A stretch of 8,973 nt of DNA, taken from the NCBI GenBank assembly GCA_028679935.1, contig JAJRAL010000094.1, positions 1 to 8,973 on the forward strand, written 5' to 3'. The notes under the pieces are model-generated. The model made no database searches. It had not been told where the DNA came from and saw only the letters and a list, made by a program, of their open reading frames with translations. The position numbers were made by a program, and so were the translations under genes. Below, piece after piece: positions 1-5,737 of this stretch. Positions within the stretch are counted from its first letter, which is position 1. Each line of letters begins with the position of its first letter. Origin of the DNA: Methanomassiliicoccales archaeon (lineage in GTDB: Archaea > Thermoplasmatota > Thermoplasmata > Methanomassiliicoccales > UBA472).

Positions 1-1103
1 CCACCGTAGATCGAGTGGCTGAAGAAGCTCATGCCGACCGAAGTACCCATGGCGCGGCCATAGTCCGTGCCAGGCAGTCCGGTCTCGTGCTCCAACAGAT
101 CGTTGAAGTACAGGATGGTCGACGGGACACCTTGCGACGCCCTAGCGGCGCCGACGTTCACCATGATGGCGCAGAGCAGACCACAGGCGGCGTAGGCGTT
201 CCACAGCGGCATGTCGCTAGTTGTGTAGACCTTGTAGCCAGATGGCAGCTTCTCCTTCACCTTGATGACCTTGTCCTCGATCGCCCTTCCGACGATGGAC
301 TCCACGACCGACCCGACCGTCCCCGTCTTGCCGTTCTCCTTGACGATCTCATAGGTCATGTTGTTCGCGTTCAATCCCTGGTAGGCCAGAGCCAGCAGGT
401 GCCCGCGCTCGAACGGTCCGATCGCGTCGCCCATCTCGAACATGGCGGTCTGCTCGAATATCGATGACAGAGCCGCCGCGTTCATGGCGTTCTTGCCGGA
501 TATGGCAACGATATGGTTCGCCATGATGTTCCTGAGCGCGTAGCCGGCGCCTTCGTTGTTCTGCGGCACCTCCAGGATGGATTTCAGGTTCGATCCCATG
601 AAGTTCATGGTCTGCGGGTATCTCCCCCAAACCGCGCCCTTCACCATGTTCGCGTGGAACATGTCGACGTCGTACAAGTCGATGATTGCCTGGGTGACGG
701 CGGCCGCGGCTGCGGTGAAACCGGTGGTGTATTCGATACCGGCATCGAGCCTCTCCGTCGGGACCATTACAATCAACTTCTTGCCGTCGCCGAGGACCCT
801 GACCTCGGTGTCGTCGTCCTTCGAAACCTTCAGCGTGTCTCGGATCATCTTTGCGAGCTTGTCTGCGTCCTTGACAACTGGCGCGTCGATCTCCTTGCCC
901 TTGATGTAGCCGCCACCGACTCGGCCGGTCTTGAGAGACTTCTCAATTCCGGCGAGGTCGACGGCGATTGTCCTCTTGGCGAGGTACCCGATGCGCTTTA
1001 TGCCTGGGTTCTTCAAAGGACTGATCGATTCCAGGGGCAGGTTCTTCTCGATCAGCTTCCCCCTGTCGTCGTACAAGTCGATTTTGTCCTTATATTTCGC
1101 CAT
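1..1103 (-). CDS. mcrB: Methyl-coenzyme M reductase beta subunit (partial, 3' end beyond window)
   Basis: Encodes the beta subunit of the (alpha-beta-gamma)2 nickel enzyme that reduces methyl-CoM with coenzyme B to methane and the heterodisulfide in the cytoplasm. The visible 367 residues start [16 protein letters not shown] and run collinearly with McrB, including [39 protein letters not shown] and a final [10 protein letters not shown]. McrB is normally about 435-445 residues, so roughly 70 C-terminal residues lie off the left edge. The last motif holds the active-site Phe and Tyr known from M. marburgensis McrB (Phe361, Tyr367); here the Tyr is residue 366 (codon 6-8). The ATG at 1103 is preceded by a strong GGAGGT at 1109-1114, five bases upstream. 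No frameshift or unusual residue is seen, so it looks like a canonical methane-forming Mcr rather than a divergent alkyl-CoM type. Other mcr genes presumably follow to the left. Confidence 0.97.
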   Translation of the reverse strand, partial: MAKYKDKIDLYDDRGKLIEKNLPLESISPLKNPGIKRIGYLAKRTIAVDLAGIEKSLKTGRVGGGYIKGKEIDAPVVKDADKLAKMIRDTLKVSKDDDTEVRVLGDGKKLIVMVPTERLDAGIEYTTGFTAAAAAVTQAIIDLYDVDMFHANMVKGAVWGRYPQTMNFMGSNLKSILEVPQNNEGAGYALRNIMANHIVAISGKNAMNAAALSSIFEQTAMFEMGDAIGPFERGHLLALAYQGLNANNMTYEIVKENGKTGTVGSVVESIVGRAIEDKVIKVKEKLPSGYKVYTTSDMPLWNAYAACGLLCAIMVNVGAARASQGVPSTILYFNDLLEHETGLPGTDYGRAMGTSVGMSFFSHSIYG

Positions 1104-1149
1104 TCTTTACCTCCTTTTCATTTCGAAAAACTGACTCTCGCCGAGGGGC

Positions 1150-1180
1150 AGCTAGGCTTCAACATTCCCCCAATCTAGCT
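1150..1180 (-). promoter_or_regulatory. Inverted repeat in the mcrB leader
   Basis: Arms AGCTAG (1150-1155) and CTAGCT (1175-1180) are perfect complements separated by 19 bases. In the predicted mcrB mRNA leader they could pair as a stem-loop about 40 nt before the ribosome binding site. Six base pairs with a large loop is a modest structure. No riboswitch class is recognised. Confidence 0.25.
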
Positions 1181-1232
1181 TTCTCTCGACGAAAATCGGT
1201 TCCCCTTGCTCGGGCTTAGAATGCAAAGTTGC

Positions 1233-1241
1233 GATATAAGC
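1233..1241 (-). promoter_or_regulatory. Probable TATA box of the mcrB promoter
   Basis: On the minus strand the sequence reads GCTTATATC, preceded by the purine-rich GGTCAA, resembling an archaeal BRE/TATA element. With usual archaeal spacing, transcription would start near 1210, giving a leader of roughly 105 nt before the mcrB ATG. It is the best TATA-like match in the gap, although AT-rich stretches at 1311-1350 could hold another promoter. Spacing and start site are inferred. Confidence 0.5.
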
Positions 1242-1249
1242 TTGACCAC

Positions 1250-1266
1250 GGATGGATAATCCATCC
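1250..1266. promoter_or_regulatory. Perfect 17-bp palindrome upstream of mcrB TATA box (candidate operator)
   Basis: GGATGGAT-A-ATCCATCC has two perfect 8-base arms around one central base. It lies directly upstream of the BRE/TATA element proposed at 1233-1241, a usual place for an archaeal activator site. The symmetry with an AT-rich centre suits a dimeric helix-turn-helix protein. The Lrp/AsnC-type regulator encoded at 3345-3818 is the only regulator in the window, so it is an obvious but untested candidate. Confidence 0.45.
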
Positions 1267-1343
1267 ATCACTAAACAATCGTGCACGTCAAATGGGCATC
1301 CAGGTTAACAATCGAAATTTATTCGCTGACCTGAAAAATAATT

Positions 1344-1413
1344 CGATTTAGGCCGTTAAACGTGCCAGTGGTTAACACGGTAAAATCGCGATTTAAGGCC
1401 GTTAGGGCCAGTG
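1344..1413. repeat. Two-copy imperfect direct repeat (about 26 bp)
   Basis: Copy one is 1344-1370 and copy two 1389-1413, 45 bp start to start. Both begin CGATTTA, share GGCCGTTA and end GCCAGTG; they differ by one inserted A after CGATTTA and by a few bases between GGCCGTTA and GCCAGTG. The second copy runs into the hairpin at 1405-1416. It could be a tandem binding site or the remnant of a local duplication; with only two copies and no unique spacer it is not a CRISPR array. Confidence 0.5.
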
Positions 1414-1423
1414 CCCTTTTTTT
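1405..1423 (+). terminator. Hairpin plus T7 tract, plus-strand orientation
   Basis: GGGC (1405-1408) pairs with GCCC (1413-1416) across a CAGT loop and is followed at once by seven T (1417-1423). It has the form of an intrinsic terminator for rightward transcription. No plus-strand protein gene precedes it, and on the minus strand, where tfuA ends, it offers only an A run. It may end a short unannotated plus-strand RNA, block readthrough antisense to tfuA, or be coincidental. Confidence 0.35.
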
Positions 1424-1443
1424 GCCGAACCCGATGTACGACA

Positions 1444-2094
1444 TTAGTCGTCGGCCCCCTTCGTCCGCGGGGTCAACGACTTGATCACGGCGACCGCGTC
1501 GATCCTCTTGTAGTCGACGTAATTCTCTCGGAAGAACGCGCGCAGCTTCGCCCTCTTGGCACCCTTCGAGACATCGTCGGCGACCCGCATCAGCAGCTCA
1601 ATGCTTCGCCTCGGGAAGTATTCCGAACGGACCCGTTCGAGGATCGACGACGCTTCGCCATCGCTAAGGAGGCCAATCTCAGTCGCATTCCGTAGGTTCA
1701 GACGAACGTTCACGAGCGGTTCCGAGAGCGGTTCGAATGTCTCCGGATGGAAGGTCAGGGCGACCTCGTCGTCACCCTCCACCTCGCCGGAAGCATAGAG
1801 CTCGTAAATCTCACCTACCCCTTCCATGCCCAGATCGTGGAGCTCGGACGCCCTGAGCGCGCCCATGCTGCCACCCCCGACGACCCTAACGCCTCGGTCG
1901 ATGAGCGAGAGGATCTCGCGGTGACCCACCGAGGAATCGCTCATGAAAACGCCGTCGATTATCCCAACCGCCTCGACCTCGCCACCCAGAAAGGGCAGGT
2001 CTCCCCGCTTGACCGGCGGTCTGTAGTCGGCTTCGAGCAGTCTCGCCGCCTCCGCCCGCGGGAGAGAGGGGCCCAGGAATATCACCGTGCTCAT
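1444..2094 (-). CDS. tfuA: TfuA-like protein (partner of YcaO in McrA thioamidation)
   Basis: TfuA-domain proteins act with certain YcaO enzymes; in Methanosarcina acetivorans ycaO and tfuA are required for thioglycine in McrA, where TfuA is thought to recruit or deliver the sulfur donor. The 216-residue product starts MSTVIFLGPSLPR, continues with DYRPPVKRGDLPFL, and has the family's hallmark GGGSMGALRASEL followed by LGMEGVGEIY and GDDEVAL. The length is normal for stand-alone TfuA. I place the start at ATG 2094, which overlaps the ycaO stop as ATGA and has AGGTGG just upstream; a GTG two codons earlier (2100) is the alternative. Translation is probably coupled to ycaO. It ends with TAA at 1444, 340 bp before mcrB on the same strand. 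Confidence 0.92.
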   Translation of the reverse strand: MSTVIFLGPSLPRAEAARLLEADYRPPVKRGDLPFLGGEVEAVGIIDGVFMSDSSVGHREILSLIDRGVRVVGGGSMGALRASELHDLGMEGVGEIYELYASGEVEGDDEVALTFHPETFEPLSEPLVNVRLNLRNATEIGLLSDGEASSILERVRSEYFPRRSIELLMRVADDVSKGAKRAKLRAFFRENYVDYKRIDAVAVIKSLTPRTKGADD

Positions 2095-3302
2095 GGCCAC
2101 CTGCCCCGCAGACGCCTTCCGACGCGCTCCTCGTCCAGGGCATAGACCTCCATGCCCGGAACGATCACCCGCACCACTGGAACACCGAGCTCCTTCCTGG
2201 TGAGATCGACAGCGATGACGCGCTTGAAGCCGTTCTCCTTGAGCCGATCGAGAGCGACCCCGATGTCGTCCAGTATGTCCGGGGTGTCGAACACATCATA
2301 ATCCTCTAGCCTCTTCGCCGAGGGCGCCGGAGAGAACCACATCCGGTTCATGTTCTTCATGCGCTCGTAACCGAGCCGCCGGTTCGCATCGGCGTGGACC
2401 GTGTCCTCGCGCGCCCCGTGGATCTGGGTCAGGCGGCTCTGCGCAACCTCGGTGAGCGCCCTGATGACTGTGATACGCGGATTGAGGTGCGTCCCGATCC
2501 CGAGGGTGAGCAACGCGGGATCGGCCAGACGGACATCGTCCGCTGCGGCAGCAAAGGTGGGAAGACCGACATCGCTGGTCAGGTCCTTGAGGTGCACCTC
2601 GATGCCCTGCTTCTCGAACTTCGAGAGCAGGGAGGAGATCAATGCGTCCTTGCGGGGCGGCTTGATGTCCCCATTCACCTTCCTCTTCACCTCGACGAGC
2701 GACCAAGCATCCCGCTCCACCACCTCGCAGAGCCCGTGCAGGATCGCCTCCTCCATCATGTTGCCCGATGCCAGACCGTTCGTGTTCGACCGGAAGAGCG
2801 GCATGTCGTCCGTCGAAGAATATGGATGGAAGACGGCGCTCGCCGGGACGTATATCTCCTCGTCCTCGATCAGGTCCCAGCCCTTGACCCAAGCCAGCCT
2901 CTGGAACATGACGTGCATCTGAGAGACCGGGGGCAGGATGAGCTCGCGCGGATCTACGGCGTTCCGCTCCGAGAGCATCTCCTCGACCCCCATTCGCAGA
3001 AGATCGTCGCCGCGCAGCTCGCCAGAGTAGCGTTCGAGCGCCTCCATGATGGCGGACGCTCTTGCCTGCTCCCTCGAGGCGCCTTTTCCATTGTAGACCG
3101 AGATCGCGCCCTCACCGGCCGAGGGACGGATGCTCGAGAAGACGGGAATGCCGACGCGGTCGAGGCGGGTTATGTCCGCGACCCTGGTCACTCCGGCGAT
3201 CTTTCGCAGCGGCTCTATCCGCTTCAGGGTCGTCGCCGGGTCGCAGGTGCGCTGGCCGTCATCGAAGTAGCGCTTCGGAGCCGGTCCCAGCTTCATGCCC
3301 AC
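2091..3302 (-). CDS. ycaO: YcaO-family ATP-dependent cyclodehydratase/thioamide synthetase
   Basis: YcaO enzymes use ATP to activate a backbone amide through its oxygen. With TfuA next door and mcr alongside, the expected reaction is conversion of a McrA glycine to thioglycine. The product is about 403 residues, typical of methanogen YcaO. The signature ATP/Mg2+ motifs are present: GKG (about residues 72-74), SAIMEALERYSG (83-94), and SNTNGLASG then EEAILHGLCEVVERDA (172-199) with the conserved acidic residues. The C-terminus lacks the PxPxP tail of azoline-forming YcaOs, as expected for a non-azoline enzyme. The start is uncertain among TTG 3308, GTG 3302 and ATG 3296; GGAGGG at 3311-3316 sits 8 bases before GTG 3302, which I chose. 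It follows the regulator gene by about 42 bp and overlaps tfuA. A TATA-like TTTATTA near 3320-3326 could give extra internal transcription. Confidence 0.94.
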   Translation of the reverse strand: MGMKLGPAPKRYFDDGQRTCDPATTLKRIEPLRKIAGVTRVADITRLDRVGIPVFSSIRPSAGEGAISVYNGKGASREQARASAIMEALERYSGELRGDDLLRMGVEEMLSERNAVDPRELILPPVSQMHVMFQRLAWVKGWDLIEDEEIYVPASAVFHPYSSTDDMPLFRSNTNGLASGNMMEEAILHGLCEVVERDAWSLVEVKRKVNGDIKPPRKDALISSLLSKFEKQGIEVHLKDLTSDVGLPTFAAAADDVRLADPALLTLGIGTHLNPRITVIRALTEVAQSRLTQIHGAREDTVHADANRRLGYERMKNMNRMWFSPAPSAKRLEDYDVFDTPDILDDIGVALDRLKENGFKRVIAVDLTRKELGVPVVRVIVPGMEVYALDEERVGRRLRGRWP

Positions 3303-3344
3303 ACCCAACGCCCTCCGCGTAATAAATCCTGCTCCGGATAGCCC

Positions 3345-3818
3345 TCACTTGCCCGAGGATGGCTTCAGGGTGATGAGGTCCAGCTCCGCATCGGGGTTCA
3401 GGCCGATGCGTTCTATCAGGATGTCGACCTCGACGTTCTGGATGTTCGGCAACTTGAGGATCCTGCTCTGGATCAGGTCGTAGAGGGAGTCGACGCTTTT
3501 CGTGTAGACCTCACAGAGAAGCGAATGGTCGCCGAAGACCTTGTGGATGTATTCGATCTCCGGCAGCTTCCGCAGCTCCTCGATGACGCTGTTGATCGAC
3601 GAGCCGGCGACCTCCAGCCCGATCATCGCCCTCATCAGGCCGAGCGGCGAGGTGTTCGTGACGACGGTGTAGCCAGCGATGAGCCCGTCGGCCTCCATCT
3701 TCGAGATGCGTCTGCTAACGGTCGCCTTGGAGATCCCCAGCTTCCCCGCCATGACCCCCATGCTCCCTCTGGAGTCCTCCCTGAGCATCTTCAGGATCTT
3801 CAGGTCAGTCTCGTCCAT
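3345..3818 (-). CDS. Lrp/AsnC-family transcriptional regulator
   Basis: A 157-residue DNA-binding regulator with the two-domain Lrp/AsnC form. An N-terminal helix-turn-helix (about residues 3-60; MDETDLKILKMLREDSRGS, recognition region ISKATVSRRISKMEADGLI) is followed by a linker strand (IAGYTVVTN) and a C-terminal RAM ligand-binding/oligomerisation domain (about 65-145) with the usual GDHSLLCEV strand. Such proteins form dimers to octamers and often sense amino acids or other small metabolites; the ligand here cannot be read from sequence. The ATG at 3818 has GAGG about 9 bases upstream. It heads the probable lrp-ycaO-tfuA operon reading toward mcrB, so control of McrA maturation, mcr or itself is plausible inference. 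Its own upstream region contains inverted repeats that could be autoregulatory sites. Confidence 0.93.
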   Translation of the reverse strand: MDETDLKILKMLREDSRGSMGVMAGKLGISKATVSRRISKMEADGLIAGYTVVTNTSPLGLMRAMIGLEVAGSSINSVIEELRKLPEIEYIHKVFGDHSLLCEVYTKSVDSLYDLIQSRILKLPNIQNVEVDILIERIGLNPDAELDLITLKPSSGK

Positions 3819-3840
3819 GTCGGTAGCCTCGTGAAACGCT

Positions 3841-3898
3841 GTTGCGAAATCATGCGGAATTCGTCAACAAGGGCGCACTCATGTGAGCCGTATTAACC
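3841..3898 (-). promoter_or_regulatory. Promoter of the lrp-ycaO-tfuA unit with inverted repeats
   Basis: Reading the minus strand, a purine-rich GAGAAAGG precedes TTAATA (3891-3896), a fair BRE/TATA match; the start would fall near 3865. Two symmetric elements lie downstream of it: CTCA-TG-TGAG (3878-3887) and an imperfect palindrome spanning 3841-3868, whose arms GTTGCGAA and TTCGTCAAC match except for one extra base. A regulator bound there would overlap the start site, fitting autorepression, which is common for Lrp/AsnC proteins. Promoter and sites are predicted by eye only. Confidence 0.4.
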
Positions 3899-3944
3899 TT
3901 TCTCAACAATTCCCGCCCCTTCGAAGCCTCAAGCTGGGGACGTT

Positions 3945-3970
3945 GAAAAAAGAGAAAAGGGAAAGAGAGG
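3945..3970 (-). terminator. U-rich terminator downstream of the DUF169 gene
   Basis: On the minus strand the region 15-40 bases after the DUF169 stop reads as pyrimidine-rich blocks, including TTTCCCTTTTCTC followed by a T6 run (plus-strand A run 3946-3951). Archaeal RNA polymerase terminates at such oligo-T tracts without a hairpin. It separates this gene from the regulator promoter that follows on the same strand. Confidence 0.55.
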
Positions 3971-3984
3971 GTCGAGTTCGTTCC

Positions 3985-4677
3985 TTAGAGAGTCTTCTCT
4001 CTGGACTTCGGGATCGCGCCAGCGCCCATCTTCTCCAGGGCCTTGACGATCTCTGGCAGCTTCTTGGCCGGGATACCGACGAGCATCTCCTCTGGCTTGA
4101 TGTCGGTCGTCTTGCGGCAGCCGAAGCACCCGAGAGAGATGTTCACGTTTCCGGTGACGTACGGGATCACGGTGGAGTCGACGCAGCTCGCCTGGACCGC
4201 CGCCATCTCGACGGTCACCCTGCCGCCGATGCTGAACGTGGTGGCCGCGGGCACGAGCCAGAAGATCTGCTCCGGAAGCCCGACGATGACCACGACATCG
4301 GGCTTGAGCGTCGTCTTGTTCAGCGGCGCCAGCGCGGTCGCGATAACGCTTCCCGTCTCCAAGGCCGTCCTGACGGCCATGGTCTTGGCCGCCCTCTCCG
4401 GCGACTCGTAGAGTCCCATTCCGTAATGGAACTCTCCTGACTTGACCTTGTCCGGCAACGGAACCAGGCCGAGTGAGGACGCACCCACCGGGCACGCCTG
4501 CTTCGAGGCCGGCACAACGATCATCTCGCCGTGCTTCGCCCTCATAATCGACTGACAGTGCCTGATCGGCTTCTCTGGCTCAGCGTATCCGGCCGGCAGC
4601 GGCTGACCCTTCTTTATCAGGGTAATCGCGACCGGCTCCGTGCGCAGGCCGAGCGTGTCGACAATCTTCTTTGACAT
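3985..4677 (-). CDS. DUF169 family protein of unknown function
   Basis: A soluble protein of about 230 residues matching the DUF169 family: LGLRTEPVAITLIKKG near the start, RHCQSIMRAKHGE (residues 39-51), a second cysteine block KQACPVGASSLGL (59-71), and near the C-terminus SLGCFGCRKTTD with the CxxC at 184-187. A fifth cysteine is at 165. The recurring cysteines suggest metal, cluster or redox chemistry, but no function is established to my knowledge. I chose ATG 4677; there is no close Shine-Dalgarno, and an in-frame TTG 4689 (10 bases after GGGG) or ATG 4725 would extend it by 4 or 16 residues. It is transcribed divergently from the mtrA-like gene across about 290 bp, which hints at shared regulation, and has its own terminator. 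Confidence 0.85.
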   Translation of the reverse strand: MSKKIVDTLGLRTEPVAITLIKKGQPLPAGYAEPEKPIRHCQSIMRAKHGEMIVVPASKQACPVGASSLGLVPLPDKVKSGEFHYGMGLYESPERAAKTMAVRTALETGSVIATALAPLNKTTLKPDVVVIVGLPEQIFWLVPAATTFSIGGRVTVEMAAVQASCVDSTVIPYVTGNVNISLGCFGCRKTTDIKPEEMLVGIPAKKLPEIVKALEKMGAGAIPKSREKTL

Positions 4678-4729
4678 CTCAGCGCAGTTCAAGGGTCTTC
4701 CCCTTCTGTGACAATCTCTCCTCATTACA

Positions 4730-4740
4730 AATAGATATTG
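4730..4740 (-). promoter_or_regulatory. Possible TATA element for the DUF169 gene
   Basis: On the minus strand CAATATCTATTTG is the only strongly AT-rich stretch upstream of this gene. A start about 25 bases downstream would fall near 4710, supporting translation from 4689 or 4677 and arguing against ATG 4725. This is weak evidence from position and base composition. Confidence 0.3.
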
Positions 4741-4752
4741 ATTCCTGCTTCG

Positions 4753-4808
4753 ATGGCGACGGAGCCATACACGATAGCGGAAGGACTCGAGTCATGAGGG
4801 GATATCCC
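4753..4808. promoter_or_regulatory. Symmetric elements in the divergent DUF169/mtrA-like intergenic region
   Basis: The 292-bp gap holds two short symmetric elements. ATGGC (4753-4757) and GCCAT (4764-4768) form a perfect inverted repeat with a six-base loop. GGGATATCCC (4799-4808) is a perfect 10-bp palindrome. Both lie between the two divergent promoters, where a regulator could control both genes. Short palindromes like these can arise by chance. I see no gene or RNA in the remainder of the gap. Confidence 0.25.
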
Positions 4809-4914
4809 TTCTCGGATCTGAGAAACCGACATCAGCGCTCGCTCGCTGAGGTGCGTTCGCGGTTGCCGAAGAAGCGGGCACAACCGCATCCTTTCTCTCA
4901 CCCGAGGCCCACAA

Positions 4915-4924
4915 TCCTATATTC
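4915..4924 (+). promoter_or_regulatory. Probable TATA box of the mtrA-mtrH operon
   Basis: CCTATATTCC is a good archaeal TATA-like element about 50 bases before the GTG start of the mtrA-like gene. Transcription would begin around 4945, leaving a leader of about 25 nt that contains the GAGGGG ribosome binding site at 4957-4962. Confidence 0.5.
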
Positions 4925-4969
4925 CGTGAAACCGTTCGCCTTTGGCCGAGACGGGCGAGGGGTCGTGGC

Positions 4970-5737
4970 GTGAGCGATCGGAATTGGCCAATCGTGGCGG
5001 GCAACTACAAGGTCGGCTCGATCGACAGCCCCGTCGCCGTCCTGATCATCGGCAACGGGACCGCTAGGGTTCCGCTTGAAAAGGTCCGCATGGTAGGAAC
5101 CATGAAGACCGAGAATCTTGGGCTCGAGAAGGTGATCGTGAACGTCATCTCGGAGCCCCGCATCCGCTTCCTTATCGTTTGCGGCAGGGAGGAGTTCGGT
5201 CACTTCCCCTCCGACGCCGTCGTCTGCCTGGCCAAGGACGGCCTGGACGAGCGGGGGAGGGTCATCGGCGCGAGGTCCGCGATCCCTTACCTGACCAACA
5301 TCCCGCGGGAGGCGGTGGAACGTTTCCGCCGACAGGTCAAGGTCATCGACCTCGTCCACCCGAAGGAGGCGGAGGAGATCATCGCCTTCGATCCGCTGTA
5401 CGAGTTCGACGATTCGAGGAACATCGAGCTGCAGGCCGCGATCCAGAATTGCCTCGCCAACGACCCTGGTCGCTTCGGGGAGGAGCCGATGGTGGTCAGG
5501 AGCAGGGCCCTTGAGCTCGATTCGGCGAAGGCGACAAAGGCGATCGACAAAATGGCGATCGAGTTCACGAGCCAGATGCTCAGGCTTCCGAGCGAGAAGC
5601 TGTGCACCGAGGCCAGCGTTATCGCGATCGCACCGGAGTACGGCGTGCTCCTAGACGTGGTGGACGGGATCGTCAGTGAAGCGCCGTCGGTCGAGTTCGC
5701 GGAGAGATTGAGACTGTACTATCGCGGGGGCAAGTGA
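4970..5737 (+). CDS. mtrA: Soluble MtrA-like corrinoid protein
   Basis: Homologous to subunit A of tetrahydromethanopterin S-methyltransferase, which carries the cobalamin that accepts the methyl group from MtrH. The family core is clear over residues 6-165: WPIVAGNYKVG, SPVAVLIIG, KTENLGLEKVIVNVISEPRIRFLIVCG, then EEFGHF, and GARSAIPYLTNIPREAVERF. His78 in GHF matches the cobalt-ligating His84 of M. marburgensis MtrA; the usual Gly-Gln that follows is replaced by Ser-Asp. From about residue 166 to 255 the chain is charged and helical-looking, without the hydrophobic C-terminal helix that anchors MtrA in the membrane, so the protein should be cytoplasmic. I do not recognise this C-terminal region. 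GTG 4970 has GAGGGG 7 bases upstream. It abuts the mtrH-like gene with no gap. Comparable soluble pairs are known (mtxA/mtxH in Methanosarcina); the natural methyl donor here is unknown. Confidence 0.9.
   Translation: MSDRNWPIVAGNYKVGSIDSPVAVLIIGNGTARVPLEKVRMVGTMKTENLGLEKVIVNVISEPRIRFLIVCGREEFGHFPSDAVVCLAKDGLDERGRVIGARSAIPYLTNIPREAVERFRRQVKVIDLVHPKEAEEIIAFDPLYEFDDSRNIELQAAIQNCLANDPGRFGEEPMVVRSRALELDSAKATKAIDKMAIEFTSQMLRLPSEKLCTEASVIAIAPEYGVLLDVVDGIVSEAPSVEFAERLRLYYRGGK

Larger units (their letters stand above)
1104..1443. other. AT-rich intergenic control region between tfuA and mcrB
   Basis: These 340 bases contain no convincing protein gene. They are clearly more AT-rich than the flanking genes. 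Read on the minus strand they should contain the 3' end of the ycaO-tfuA transcript; a T5 tract (plus-strand A run at 1334-1338) is the best U-rich stop I see, and it is weak. They also hold the mcrB promoter and a leader of about 100 nt. On the plus strand there is a hairpin with a T7 tract. The individual elements are listed separately. Confidence 0.8.

Noticed and set aside
1118..1165. 15-codon upstream open frame in the mcrB leader (ATG 1165 to TGA 1118)
   Set aside because: The preceding G-rich stretch is only one base from the ATG, too close for a useful ribosome binding site, and nothing else supports translation.
513..1178. Plus-strand open frames opposite mcrB (also 15-467)
   Set aside because: Shadow frames of mcrB; no ribosome binding site or recognisable domain.
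1344..1413. Possible CRISPR array or tRNA in the mcrB upstream gap
   Set aside because: Only two imperfect copies with no regular spacers, and no T-loop GTTCRANYC or cloverleaf could be traced.
2394..3341. Plus-strand open frame opposite ycaO
   Set aside because: Lies wholly on the complement of a clear YcaO gene, has low-complexity charged composition and no family resemblance.
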